NCBI RefSeq assembly: GCF_000156235.1
Contig: NZ_DS996814.1
Location: 119,528-183,527 of the forward strand
Direction: 5' to 3'
Source of the DNA: Pseudovibrio sp000156235
GTDB taxonomy: Bacteria > Pseudomonadota > Alphaproteobacteria > Rhizobiales > Stappiaceae
Length of the DNA stretch: 64,000 bases
Part shown: piece after piece, positions 8,808 through 18,058 of the stretch
Numbering within the stretch: position 1 is the first letter of the stretch
Layout: each line of letters starts with the position of its first letter
Notes under the pieces: generated by a model
What the model was told of the DNA's origin: nothing
Databases searched by the model: none
Seen by the model: the letters and a program-made list of their open reading frames with translations, nothing else
Translations under genes and position numbers: made by a program

Positions 8808-9548
8808 TTAGTGCCCTTCTTGTTTTTCTCGCACGGCTGCCTGCTGAATAAAGTTTACGATCATGTGCGCGACTTCGCTGATCTGCATGGGTGCATCGGA
8901 GGATGCGATGGCATGATCGGCAATGTCTTCCGGCAATGTATCACCGCGACGTTCTTTGAAGAGAGCCACTGAATAGTCTTTGTTGAACTCCGGATGCCCC
9001 TGCAGTGTGAACGCTCTACCCTTGTAATCAATGGCTGCAAACTCACAGAAGTCGGAGGACGCGATGACCTCCCCGTCTTCCGGCAGTCTGGTCACCTGAT
9101 CCTGATGGTAAGCCTCAATGGAGAAGCTGGTCAGGCCTTCCGGTACCCAACTTGGGTTCTCCAGAACGTAGTAGGTGAAGACACCGCAGCCCCAGCCTTT
9201 GTCAGACTTTTCAGCCTTACCGCCCAGTGCTTCTGCGAGGATCTGGTGTCCGAAGCAAATGCCGACGATTGGCACGTGCTCATCATAGGCGTTTTTCAGG
9301 AAGGTTTTGAGCCGGTCGATCCACTTAAGGTCATCATAGACACCATGTTTGGAGCCTGTGATTAGCCAGCCATCGCAATCATGGACGGTTTGCGGCAACT
9401 GACCATCCACCACAGGATAGGACATATAGTGCCAGTCGGCCCCTTGCTCTTTTAAGAGCGTTTCGAACATTGACGGGTAATCACCGAAGGTCTTGCTCAG
9501 ATTTTCAGGTGGTCGGCCAACTTCCAGAATTCCAAGTTTAAAGGTCAA
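8808..9548 (-). CDS. Class I glutamine amidotransferase-like protein
   Basis: This cytoplasmic protein of about 246 aa has the GATase class I fold. The nucleophile is Cys98 in the VGICFGHQ motif, and His185 and Glu187 in LQGHPEF complete the triad (numbering from the TTG). I placed the start at TTG 9548 because GGAG lies 8 nt upstream and the following TFKLGILEVGRP is the expected first strand; a GTG at 9650 would add 34 unlikely residues. Stand-alone members act as gamma-glutamyl hydrolases or GMP-synthase-like glutaminases. Next to a PuuB-like oxidase, a role in removing a gamma-glutamyl group is reasonable but unproven; it is not a typical PuuD. Confidence 0.75.
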   Translation of the reverse strand: MTFKLGILEVGRPPENLSKTFGDYPSMFETLLKEQGADWHYMSYPVVDGQLPQTVHDCDGWLITGSKHGVYDDLKWIDRLKTFLKNAYDEHVPIVGICFGHQILAEALGGKAEKSDKGWGCGVFTYYVLENPSWVPEGLTSFSIEAYHQDQVTRLPEDGEVIASSDFCEFAAIDYKGRAFTLQGHPEFNKDYSVALFKERRGDTLPEDIADHAIASSDAPMQISEVAHMIVNFIQQAAVREKQEGH

Positions 9549-9663
9549 AGAGCACTCCAAAATTCCAAGAGGCAAACGCCGCAAATATATCAGGATGGAA
9601 TGTCCAGTTATATCCTGTCGGCTTTGCCTCTGTAAACTCTTGGAGGCCACTTGGGTGCAATTC

Positions 9664-10578
9664 TCATGCAGCTCTTTTGTGCTGGTTGAGCGGGATTGGT
9701 TTGTTCAAGGGAAAGGCTGGCAGGTGACTGATGGCGTGCTTTAAGGCTTCCTGTTCCGGTGTTGCCTGAAAGTCAGGGAGCAGTTCCTCAAAGTGCTGTG
9801 TGTCCATCCAGTGCGGCACATCCCAAAGGTAGCGCATTTCCAGCAAGTGCTTTGCTAAGGGCCAGAATGGTTGGCTTAAGCGGATCATCCACCAGTTGAA
9901 ACTCTTGATGGTGATAGTTTCGCCTGTGACAGCAGTGAGGGCTTTGCTCATCTCATCACCTGTCCAAGTATAGCCAGGAAAGGAGATGTCCTCATAGGTG
10001 TTCAGCTGATCCCGCATTTCCAGAAGCTGGACCGCAGCTCGTGCCATATCTGGCAGATAGGCCCATGCGTGCGGGGCATCTGTTTTTCCGGGATAGATGA
10101 GTTTTCCCTTCTCCAGTTTGGTCGCCATGATGAGATCGAACCAGTTGCCGCTCGCAGAGGTGTCAATGAAGTCTCCGGCACGCAGCAGGATAGTTTGCAC
10201 GCCCGATGTTTTGTAAAGGCGCTCCAGCTCTATTCTGATGAGGCCGAGCTCATTGGTAGCGTTTTGAGGTGTTTGCGGGCCGATGGGAGGTTTCATGTTG
10301 GGGCCGAAGCAGTAGTTGTTGCCCGGAATGATCACGGTCGCGCCAGACTGCTTTGCGGCTTCTATCACCTGACGGGTGAAGGGCAGAACATCCCGCTTCC
10401 ACTGCGGATATTGTGGGTTTGCGCCGTTGACGATGACATCCACGCCTTTGGCTGCTTCCACCATGTTTTGCGTCTTACGATCAAACTTGCGGGCTTCCCA
10501 ACCAGCGGCCTCCAGTTGCTCAATCATATTTCTGGAAAATCTGCCGGTTGCCCCCAAAATCAAAGCGATAGGTCTCAT
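9664..10578 (-). CDS. NAD(P)-binding atypical SDR (NmrA/epimerase-like)
   Basis: This 304-aa protein has a GATGRFSR nucleotide-binding loop at residues 9-16 and a Rossmann fold typical of atypical/extended SDRs. The usual catalytic YxxxK is not obvious, so it may be a sensor or reductase of the NmrA type. The ATG at 10578 has AGGAGCC 6 nt upstream. It is divergent from a LysR-family regulator gene (91 bp between starts), the classic arrangement of a regulator and its target. The substrate is unknown. Confidence 0.75.
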   Translation of the reverse strand: MRPIALILGATGRFSRNMIEQLEAAGWEARKFDRKTQNMVEAAKGVDVIVNGANPQYPQWKRDVLPFTRQVIEAAKQSGATVIIPGNNYCFGPNMKPPIGPQTPQNATNELGLIRIELERLYKTSGVQTILLRAGDFIDTSASGNWFDLIMATKLEKGKLIYPGKTDAPHAWAYLPDMARAAVQLLEMRDQLNTYEDISFPGYTWTGDEMSKALTAVTGETITIKSFNWWMIRLSQPFWPLAKHLLEMRYLWDVPHWMDTQHFEELLPDFQATPEQEALKHAISHLPAFPLNKPIPLNQHKRAA

Positions 10579-10669
10579 ATCTGGCTCCTGCGTTATCCTC
10601 TTTGACTATGATAGTAGGCACTTTCTTTGCTATGTAAATTCGATTGAAATGCAGATATGATATTCAATT

Positions 10670-11566
10670 ATGAATAGTAGTTTGCATCATCTTTCCTGGG
10701 ATCTGATCGGCATTTTTGTGGCTGTGGCGGAGACCGGTAGCCTTTCAGCAGCGGCCAAACAGCTGAACCAGAGCCAGCCGACCATTGGGCGTCAGGTGAA
10801 AGCGATTGAGGCTGAGCTGGGCGTCTCCCTGTTCTATCGCCATCAACGCGGGCTTGGGTTGACGGAAGATGGTGAGGCCTTGCTGCCCCATGCCAAAGCG
10901 ATGCATGCGGCGGCGGCGCAGTTTCTGCTGCATGCGGAGGAGCGGAAGCAGAGCGGATTTGCGGGCTCTGTGCGTGTAACCGCCAGTCAGGTGATTTCCA
11001 ATTATGTGATGCCCAAGCTGATCGCAGAGTTTCGGCAGACTTATCCTGAAATCCAGATTGATCTGGTGCCTTCTGATGATGCGCAGAACCTGCTATTTCA
11101 GGAAGCGGACATTGCCGTGCGCATGTTTACGCCAACCCAGTTGGACATCGTTGCCAAGAAGATTGGTGAGACGCCGCTGGGGCTGTTCGCCAGCAAGGCG
11201 TTCCTGGAGCGTGTTGGTATGCCCAAAACCAGAGAGGACTTGTTTGCGCTGGACTGGATTGGTTATGACCGATCTGATCTGATCCTGCGCGGCATGCAGG
11301 AGGCTGGGTTGAAGGTGGACCGGAACTTCTTCAGCGTGCGGTGTGATGACAGGGTGACTTATTGGGAGCTGGTGCGGGCTGGATGTGGTGTCGGGCTGGG
11401 ACAGATCGGTATTGGCGTTGAAGATGACAGCCTTGTTCGCCTTGAACTGGACGATCCATTGCCTGCTTTGCCCGTTTGGCTGGCCTCCCCTCATACTCTC
11501 AAGCAAATTCCGCGTATCAAGCTGCTCTTTGATTTCTTAGCTGAGAAACTGCCTAAGCTGTTGTGA
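10670..11566 (+). CDS. LysR-family transcriptional regulator
   Basis: This 298-aa protein has an N-terminal winged helix-turn-helix (about residues 8-66, with GSLSAAAKQLNQSQPTIGRQVKAIE) and a periplasmic-binding-like effector domain, the standard LysR layout and length. It probably controls the divergent SDR gene and itself from the 91-bp intergenic region. The ATG at 10670 has no clear ribosome-binding site, but the N-terminus fits the family. Confidence 0.9.
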   Translation: MNSSLHHLSWDLIGIFVAVAETGSLSAAAKQLNQSQPTIGRQVKAIEAELGVSLFYRHQRGLGLTEDGEALLPHAKAMHAAAAQFLLHAEERKQSGFAGSVRVTASQVISNYVMPKLIAEFRQTYPEIQIDLVPSDDAQNLLFQEADIAVRMFTPTQLDIVAKKIGETPLGLFASKAFLERVGMPKTREDLFALDWIGYDRSDLILRGMQEAGLKVDRNFFSVRCDDRVTYWELVRAGCGVGLGQIGIGVEDDSLVRLELDDPLPALPVWLASPHTLKQIPRIKLLFDFLAEKLPKLL

Positions 11567-12054
11567 ATGAGAGCTTCTGAGGGACTTTGGTTCTCTTAGC
11601 CAGCATTTACCCCCTCAGAAAGCAGGGACAAACCTTCCCTAGCGGAAATTATCCCATTATCCCCTTTCGTACACACGCCCTGTCTCACACTTTTGGCGGT
11701 ATCTATGCAGGGGGAACTGTCGGGAAAGCTGGAAAAACTGGTGATTCAGCAGGCGCTGATTTTAAAGGCGTAGATTTTACAGTGAGTCTTTTATCGAGAA
11801 CACTCCTGCAATTTTTGCCCCGTAATTTGACGGTACAAGTTCCCAAGATTGCCACATTTTACTCAGGGTGTTTTCTTAGATCTCACAAGAACACCGAAAC
11901 TTCTTAGCGAGAACTGAGAGATAAGGCAGACCCAGTAATGCGTTGTATCTGCTTATCTTTCTGCTTCTCGCAAGAAGACCAAATAAAGCGTGGCCCCTCT
12001 AAATACAAAGATCACTGAATTGTAGATTGCCGTCATAAAACAAGGGAACGCGCC
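11567..12054. other. Intergenic region upstream of the type I secretion operon
   Basis: This 488-bp stretch lies between the LysR gene and the secretion ATPase gene. A 106-codon ORF at 11587-11907 has no ribosome-binding site and no family resemblance, so I treat it as spurious. The region presumably holds the promoter and a long leader of the secretion operon; AAGGGA lies just upstream of the GTG at 12055. I see no clear hairpin or riboswitch. Confidence 0.4.
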
Positions 12055-14274
12055 GTGAGTGATTTTCGCTTGTCCAGCCCTCATGCCCTCAATCCCGAGG
12101 AAGGTAGCCATCCAATGCATGAGGTGCTGGACGCCCTCGTTGAAAGCATTGCTTACATCTCCCGCACGCATGGAAACTTTCTCAGCAAGACAGCCATTAC
12201 GGCCGGTCTGCCGCTCATCAATGGCCGGCTGCAGTTTTCGCAGGTTGAGAAAGCCGCCGAGAACTGCGGATTGCGAGCGGTCAAACAGAGGATCGCGCTC
12301 AGCGAAATCTCCAGCAACAGCGTGCCGTGCTTGCTGGTGTTTCATGATCGCGCCCTGCGCCTACTGGTGGGGTATGATACTGCCACGCGGCAAGTAAAGC
12401 TGCTGGATCCACTAGAGCTGGAGAGACCGCAGTTTCTGAGCCTCGATATTCTACAGCGGGCTTATTCTGGCTATGCGATCCTGTTTTCCTCGCTTCATGC
12501 CAAGGACAGCAGTGGGCAGGTTCGGGAGAATAACAAACACTGGTTCTGGGGGGAGTTCACTCGCTTCTGGCCGGACTTTGGCAGTGTGGCGGTTGGGACG
12601 TTGCTCATCAACTTGCTCGCCCTTGCTTCCCCCCTCTTCATCATGAATGTTTACGACCGCATCCTTCCCAATTTTGCAGTCGCTTCTTTATGGGCACTGA
12701 CGATTGGCGTGGTAATTGCGTTGGCCGGAGACAGTGTGCTGAAAGTGGCGCGGTCTTCCATCCTCAACAGCCTTGGCAAAAAGGCCGATCAGCGGCTGGC
12801 TTCCAAGATCTTCTCTCAAATGCAGAACATCGATTTTGCAGTCAAAACCAAAAGCGCAGGAGAGTATGCGGGGACGGTTCATGAGTATGAGAAGCTTCGC
12901 GAGTTCTTCAGTTCTACTGCATTGATTGCCTTGCTCGACTTTTGTTTTGTCGGGCTTTTTATTTGCATCCTGTTCTTCATTGTCGGCCCCATCGCCTGGA
13001 TTCCGCTGCTGGCCATTCCGGTGGTCTGCCTCATCAACTTAGCAGTTCAATTGCCTTTGGAGCGGACGGTGCAGGCGTCCAGTCTGGAAGGTAACAAGCG
13101 GCAGAATATTCTGATGGAGACATTGGGCGGCCATGAAACTGTGCGGGCTCTCAATGCAGAAGCACATATGCAGGCGCGGTGGGAGCACTCGGTGGAACGC
13201 AGCAGTGAAGTTCTTTTGCAGAGCCGGTACTGGTCCAACCTTGCCATGGTTGGAACGGGGCATGTGCAGGGCATGGTCTCGGTGCTGATCATTGTCTGGG
13301 GTGTTTATCGAGTGGAAGCTGGTGCGGTGAACATGGGCGGGCTGATCGCTGCGATGATGCTGTCTTCCCGCGTGCTTGCACCAATCTCTTCCATCGCCAA
13401 TGCATTGGTTCGCTTTCGGCAGGTACTGCATAGCTATCGCCAGTTGGAAGAGCTGTTGAGCCAACCGACAGAACGCAAAGCAGGGAAAGCAACGGCAAAC
13501 CTTAGGCGATGCCGCGGTGAGGTTCACTTCCAGAACGTAAGCTTCTCCTATCCGCTCAGCGAGAAGGCCAGCGTAACACATTGCAGTTTTGCGATTGAGC
13601 CGGGGGATACGGTCGGGCTGATTGGGTGTGTTGGTTCCGGAAAGTCGACGGTCGGCCGGCTGATGAGCGGATTGCGTTATCCGACTGAGGGCGCTGTGCT
13701 TGTTGATGGCATTGATACGCGGCAGTTTGATCCTGCGGATCTGCGTCGGTTTGTTGGCTACCTATCTCAGGAAAACACGCTGTTTCAGGGCACGTTGCGG
13801 GATAACCTTTGCCTTGGTCTGCCTCATCTCACCAATGAGGAGATTGAGGAGGTTTGCCATGTCACGGGGCTGGATGCTCTCGTGAACAAGCATCCGGCTG
13901 GGTACAATCTGATTGTTGGAGAGAATGGTGGGGCTCTTTCGGGCGGGCAGCGGCAGTGTGTGGCATTGGCACGGATTTTACTTCGCAAGCCGAAGATCCT
14001 GTTTCTGGATGAGCCTTCCAGCCAGCTGGACCTTTCTGCCGAGCAGCGGCTTTTGCAAGGGCTGCAGAGTTACAACAATGGGGCCCTGACACTCATCATC
14101 AGCACGCACCGCCCTTCCCTTTTGAAGCTCACTAATCGCCTGATCGTTCTGGATCAAGGGCGCGTTATTGCAGATGGGCCAAGTGATGAAGTTCGGGAGA
14201 TGATGCAGCAACCGCGTCTTCGGGAGGTGCCTCGTCCCACACAGGTGCCTATTGAGGAAAGGCTGCGCGCATGA
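12055..14274 (+). CDS. Type I secretion ABC transporter (LapB/RtxB family) with degenerate C39-like domain
   Basis: This 739-aa inner-membrane exporter has three parts. Residues about 15-135 are a C39 peptidase-like domain without the catalytic cysteine motif, as in transporters of RTX proteins. A six-helix transmembrane domain (about 165-440) follows, then a nucleotide-binding domain with Walker A GCVGSGKST (524-532), signature LSGGQRQ (628-634) and Walker B ILFLDEP (about 648-654). It would energise export of large adhesins or toxins carrying a C-terminal signal. The start is GTG. It overlaps the HlyD-family adaptor gene by 4 bp. No outer-membrane TolC gene and no RTX substrate lie nearby, so partners must be encoded elsewhere. 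Confidence 0.9.
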   Translation: MSDFRLSSPHALNPEEGSHPMHEVLDALVESIAYISRTHGNFLSKTAITAGLPLINGRLQFSQVEKAAENCGLRAVKQRIALSEISSNSVPCLLVFHDRALRLLVGYDTATRQVKLLDPLELERPQFLSLDILQRAYSGYAILFSSLHAKDSSGQVRENNKHWFWGEFTRFWPDFGSVAVGTLLINLLALASPLFIMNVYDRILPNFAVASLWALTIGVVIALAGDSVLKVARSSILNSLGKKADQRLASKIFSQMQNIDFAVKTKSAGEYAGTVHEYEKLREFFSSTALIALLDFCFVGLFICILFFIVGPIAWIPLLAIPVVCLINLAVQLPLERTVQASSLEGNKRQNILMETLGGHETVRALNAEAHMQARWEHSVERSSEVLLQSRYWSNLAMVGTGHVQGMVSVLIIVWGVYRVEAGAVNMGGLIAAMMLSSRVLAPISSIANALVRFRQVLHSYRQLEELLSQPTERKAGKATANLRRCRGEVHFQNVSFSYPLSEKASVTHCSFAIEPGDTVGLIGCVGSGKSTVGRLMSGLRYPTEGAVLVDGIDTRQFDPADLRRFVGYLSQENTLFQGTLRDNLCLGLPHLTNEEIEEVCHVTGLDALVNKHPAGYNLIVGENGGALSGGQRQCVALARILLRKPKILFLDEPSSQLDLSAEQRLLQGLQSYNNGALTLIISTHRPSLLKLTNRLIVLDQGRVIADGPSDEVREMMQQPRLREVPRPTQVPIEERLRA

Positions 14275-15581
14275 AGGGCTGGTCGCTTCCCATAGAGCCT
14301 TTGCACTTGCCGGAGTTTCACAGTGCAAAGCATTCGCGCATTCTGATCTTCACGTGTGCTGGGATCTTATTGCTGCTGTTCGTCTGGTCTGCTTTTGCGC
14401 ATGTGGAGGAAGTAACACGTGGTGATGGCCGTGTGATCCCCTCTCGGCAGATGCAGATTGTGCAGGCGCCGGAGCGTGGGATTGTCTCCGAGGTGATGTT
14501 CTATGAAGGGGAGATCGTGGAACAAGGGGCGGTTCTGGTGAAGCTGGATAACACCGGCTTTGCTTCCCAACTGGGAGAATTGCAGCAGAAGAAGTATGCG
14601 TTACAGGCGCGTCTGGCGCGGTTGATGGCGGAGGCCCGGCAGGCAAATCTTCAGCTGGATCTGAGCAACACACCCTCTGACATTGCAGCCTTTCTGCAGC
14701 GGGAGCTGGAGGTTTACAAGGCGCGTAAGGATCAGCTCAATGCGGAAGTTGCCGTGCTGCGTAGCCAGTTTAGCCAGAAAGAGCAGGATCTGAAGCAACT
14801 GGAAGCAGAAGCGCAGATGCTGGGTTCCAACCTCACCATTATCGCACGAGAGTTAGAGATCAATCAGCAGCTCTATAAGCGAGGTGTTCTGCCAGAGATT
14901 GAGTTTTTGCGTCTCAAGCGTCAGTACACCACCATGCATGGCGAGCAACAAATGCTGGAGGCCTCCTTAGCCAGCGCGCGGTCCGCCAAGCAGGAAGCCA
15001 TGCAACGGGTGGTCTCTGCACAGACGGCTTTTGCCTCCAAAGCGCAGTCGGATCTGGTGGCGACAAAGGCAGAGCTGGCGGTGATTGAAGAGCGGTTGCG
15101 GGGGGCGGAAGATCGCGTTCATCGCAGTGCGTTGGTGGCGCCTGTTCGCGGTGTGATCAACAAGCTCAACGTGAGCACCATAGGCGCGGTGGTTCAGGCA
15201 GGAGAGCCGCTGGTGGAGATTGTTCCGCTGGAGGATACGCTGCTAATTGCTGCCCAGATACAGCCGCAGCACGTGGCCTTCTTGCATCCGGGGCAAGATG
15301 TGAGCGTGAAGGTAACGGCCTATGACTACTCCATTTATGGAGGACTTGAGGGCGTGCTGGAGCGGATCAGCCCGGATACCTCCGAGGATGAACGCGGTCA
15401 GGCGTTCTTCAAGGTGATCGTGCGCACCAGGCAGAACCATCTGGGATCAGAAGAAAATCCTCTACCTATCACACCCGGCATGACGGCGAGCATCGACATT
15501 CTCACCGGCGAGAAAAGCGTGCTGAGTTACATCGCCAAGCCGCTGATCAAGGTGAAGGCGGAGGCATTTCGGGAACGGTGA
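14271..15581 (+). CDS. HlyD-family type I secretion membrane fusion protein
   Basis: This 436-aa periplasmic adaptor has one N-terminal membrane helix (about residues 23-42), a lipoyl-like half (VEEVTRGDGRVIP), a long coiled coil of roughly residues 100-270 and a C-terminal beta-barrel with the SPDTSEDERGQAFFKVIVR region typical of LapC/PrtE/HlyD. It bridges the ABC transporter and an outer-membrane TolC-like channel. It is translationally coupled to the upstream ABC gene (ATGA overlap). Confidence 0.9.
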   Translation: MKGWSLPIEPLHLPEFHSAKHSRILIFTCAGILLLLFVWSAFAHVEEVTRGDGRVIPSRQMQIVQAPERGIVSEVMFYEGEIVEQGAVLVKLDNTGFASQLGELQQKKYALQARLARLMAEARQANLQLDLSNTPSDIAAFLQRELEVYKARKDQLNAEVAVLRSQFSQKEQDLKQLEAEAQMLGSNLTIIARELEINQQLYKRGVLPEIEFLRLKRQYTTMHGEQQMLEASLASARSAKQEAMQRVVSAQTAFASKAQSDLVATKAELAVIEERLRGAEDRVHRSALVAPVRGVINKLNVSTIGAVVQAGEPLVEIVPLEDTLLIAAQIQPQHVAFLHPGQDVSVKVTAYDYSIYGGLEGVLERISPDTSEDERGQAFFKVIVRTRQNHLGSEENPLPITPGMTASIDILTGEKSVLSYIAKPLIKVKAEAFRER

Positions 15582-15586
15582 AGAAA

Positions 15587-15623
15587 ATCCTCTCGCGCTT
15601 GCTTAAGCCATTTGCGAGAGGAA
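15587..15623 (-). terminator. Terminator of the amino-sugar operon
   Basis: An 8-bp stem, CCTCTCGC (15589-15596) and GCGAGAGG (15614-15621), encloses the nagA stop codon in its loop. On the minus strand the stem is followed by ATTTTCTT. It also lies 8 bp after the convergent HlyD-family gene and may serve both. Confidence 0.6.
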
Positions 15624-16748
15624 CGTAAAGGAGCTGTAGTCAGGAGCGATCAACAGAAGATCTTCGACATCTGCGGTTTCCAGATTGGCGACAGACTGGG
15701 TCAGGCCCATCAGCGCTGCAGGGTTGGAGAGACCCATGCGTAGAACTTCTTCTGGTGGGCACTCAAGCGTGTTGATCATGCGAGCCACGGACTCAAACAT
15801 GGTGACGTGCGCCCCGGCCAAAGATCCGGCTTTGTTGATAAGCTTGCCATCTTCCAGATAGACCTGATGACCGTAAAGATCGAAGTTGTCTGGCCCACCT
15901 ACGGTAGGCATGGCATCACTGATGATGATCATGTGGTCTTTGACAGGGCGTGCGCGCATGGCGAGGCGCAGCATGTCGTCTGCCACGTGATGACCATCTA
16001 CGATCAGCGAGCAATAAGCGGTGCTGTTGATGCCCGTTCCGACAGCGCCCGGCTCGCGGTTGACCATCTGGGACATGCCGTTGAACAGGTGCGTGAAGAG
16101 GTTTGCCCCCTCCTCCAGAACAGGTTTGATTTGCGCTGCGCCCGCATCGGTATGGCCAATAGAAACCACTGCGCCCATTTCCACCAGTCTGGCAACGTCG
16201 CCTTTGGCCACGCCTTCTGGTGCAACTGTCACCAAAACAGGGATGTCTCGGTCGCGCAGATCGCGGACCAGTTCCAAGCTGCGCTTGTTGAGTGGGCGGA
16301 CCCAGCTGGCTTCGTGGGTGCCTTTGCGTTCAACGCTGATGTGTGGGCCTTCGATGTGAATGCCTTTAATGCCATGGGAGCCATAGGCATCCTTCATGGC
16401 CTCCACAGCCTCTTCCAGCACCTGTGGCGCATCGGTGATGACCGTTGGCAGCAAGGCCGTGGTGCCGAGCTGGCGGTGCGCATCAGCGATTGCTGCCAGA
16501 CCTTCTGGTGTTGGGGTTGTGTTGTAAAGGACACCGCCGCCGCCGTTGATCTGGATATCGAAGAAACCCGGTGTGATGAGACCAGAGAGCTTTTTCACTG
16601 TCGCATCGGCGGGCAACTGGTCTGCTGGAGACAGGCCTGCGCACTTGCCGTTCACCAGATGAACGGCGGTATCGGTCAGCAGGTTCTGCCCGTCAAACAG
16701 CTGATCTGGGCTCAGCCAGATATCTTGGTTGCCCGGTGCGGTGCTCAT
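15603..16748 (-). CDS. nagA: N-acetylglucosamine-6-phosphate deacetylase
   Basis: This 381-aa amidohydrolase removes the acetyl group from GlcNAc-6-P (or GalNAc-6-P), giving the amino-sugar phosphate and acetate in the cytoplasm. Visible motifs are the metal-binding HIEGPH block, the GHTDA segment, HLFNGMSQM and the catalytic-Asp block IISDAMPTVGG. Length is typical of the family. It is the last gene of the ten-gene operon and starts within the stop of the gatZ-like gene (ATGA). Specificity for GlcNAc-6-P versus GalNAc-6-P cannot be told from motifs; the neighbours (AgaS- and GatZ-like) keep GalNAc possible. Confidence 0.92.
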   Translation of the reverse strand: MSTAPGNQDIWLSPDQLFDGQNLLTDTAVHLVNGKCAGLSPADQLPADATVKKLSGLITPGFFDIQINGGGGVLYNTTPTPEGLAAIADAHRQLGTTALLPTVITDAPQVLEEAVEAMKDAYGSHGIKGIHIEGPHISVERKGTHEASWVRPLNKRSLELVRDLRDRDIPVLVTVAPEGVAKGDVARLVEMGAVVSIGHTDAGAAQIKPVLEEGANLFTHLFNGMSQMVNREPGAVGTGINSTAYCSLIVDGHHVADDMLRLAMRARPVKDHMIIISDAMPTVGGPDNFDLYGHQVYLEDGKLINKAGSLAGAHVTMFESVARMINTLECPPEEVLRMGLSNPAALMGLTQSVANLETADVEDLLLIAPDYSSFTFLSQMA

Positions 16749-18058
16749 AGAGCCTCCTCAAGCTGAGGTGTCTCAACTCTCTCAAAGAAATAGGGGTCCA
16801 ATGCCTGCTGAATTTCAGCAAGCACGAGCGCCTTCTCTATGCCAAAACCGTGGCTCTGCAAAGCCCGCGCACGTTCAACAGTTTGAGATGCAAACAGTTG
16901 AAGCAGCAGTGTTTCTGGAATCTTATGGGTTTGAAGGGCTGCAAAGAGTGCCTCAAGGGCATCCTGCACCTTCTTCTGAGGCCAGTAATACCGAATGCGA
17001 TCTGCATAACTGAAGTGGCGCAGCAGGCGCAGTTCCTGATCAGATCCCTGATAATGGGAGCGCCAGTATTTGGGCTCTGACAGCATCTCAATTTCCAGAA
17101 TTTTTGAGATTTTTGGAGCTGTGCGTTTGTCTTCTTCCAGCCAGTCGAGCATCTGATCGAGTGCGTAGATCGCCTGACGATAGGCGAAGGTGAGTGCGGG
17201 GCCGACTTTCAGGATCGCAAAGCCCATGTTGGCGAGACGCGGGAAAGCATTGTCCAGCTGATAGTCAGTGCTGTGCGCTTCGAACACCACGTTCGTGAAT
17301 GGGTCCAATGCCGCACGCAGGGCTTTGCCGTCATCTGCTGGCAGATGGTCGATATGGAAGGGTGAGAACTCGACGCCCGGCTGCACGACAAGACCGCAAA
17401 TGCGCTCCTTGGCGGCGTACAGGCCCAGCTCGTCGAACTTCTCGAAATGCATCTGCAAGGTACGGGAGGCACGCGCGGGCGGGGTTGGCTCAATGCCATG
17501 AGCCTCGCCTTCCTCACGCGCGCCTCCGGGAGGAGGAACTTCCGTACCAACGATGTAGTTGAGGCGGTCTGGATCTGGAGCATATTCTTCGCAGACTACT
17601 GCCAGTTCGGCAGCGCGGCTGGCGCTTAACTCGTCGCCGACCTGAGCGTCCTCACCAGCGCAGCCTTCGGAGCAGTCCAGATGGATCTTGGTGAAACCAG
17701 CCTGCACATAGGCTTTCATCAGTTCCTTGGCTTTGGCCATGGCCTGATCTGCTGGCATGGAGCGCCAGGCCTGTGGGCCGAGGTGGTCACCGCCAAGGAT
17801 CAATGCATCTTCCGGTAATCCAGCCGTGGCGCAGATGCCTTTGACGTAGCTGACGAAATCAGCAGGCTTCATGCCTGTGTAGCCGCCATCCTGATTGACC
17901 TGATTGCTGGTGGCTTCCAGCAGCAGGGTTGCGTTCTTTTCTGCAGCGAGCAGAGCTGAAGCGAGGATGACATCGGGCTGTGCGGAGCAGATGGAAGGAA
18001 GCGCGGCTCTGGCGCCTGCACGGTTGGCAGTGATCACCTCAAGCAGTGGATTGCTCAT
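16745..18058 (-). CDS. GatZ/KbaZ-family protein (tagatose-bisphosphate aldolase non-catalytic subunit-like)
   Basis: This 437-aa protein belongs to the D-tagatose-1,6-bisphosphate aldolase GatZ/KbaZ family (PF08013), with recognisable blocks ALILGGDHLGP, FTKIHLDCSEGC, YIVGTEVPPPGG and FEAHSTDYQ. In enterobacteria it is the accessory subunit of GatY/KbaY aldolases, but no such catalytic subunit is encoded in this window. Agrobacterium members have, to my recollection, been reported to act as tagatose-6-phosphate kinases, which would fit placement beside an AgaS-like isomerase. It overlaps both neighbouring genes by 4 bp. The family assignment is firm; the reaction is not. Confidence 0.85.
   Translation of the reverse strand: MSNPLLEVITANRAGARAALPSICSAQPDVILASALLAAEKNATLLLEATSNQVNQDGGYTGMKPADFVSYVKGICATAGLPEDALILGGDHLGPQAWRSMPADQAMAKAKELMKAYVQAGFTKIHLDCSEGCAGEDAQVGDELSASRAAELAVVCEEYAPDPDRLNYIVGTEVPPPGGAREEGEAHGIEPTPPARASRTLQMHFEKFDELGLYAAKERICGLVVQPGVEFSPFHIDHLPADDGKALRAALDPFTNVVFEAHSTDYQLDNAFPRLANMGFAILKVGPALTFAYRQAIYALDQMLDWLEEDKRTAPKISKILEIEMLSEPKYWRSHYQGSDQELRLLRHFSYADRIRYYWPQKKVQDALEALFAALQTHKIPETLLLQLFASQTVERARALQSHGFGIEKALVLAEIQQALDPYFFERVETPQLEEAL

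Noticed and set aside
11587..11907. 106-codon ORF upstream of the secretion operon
   Set aside because: No ribosome-binding site, no family resemblance and no coding-like composition.
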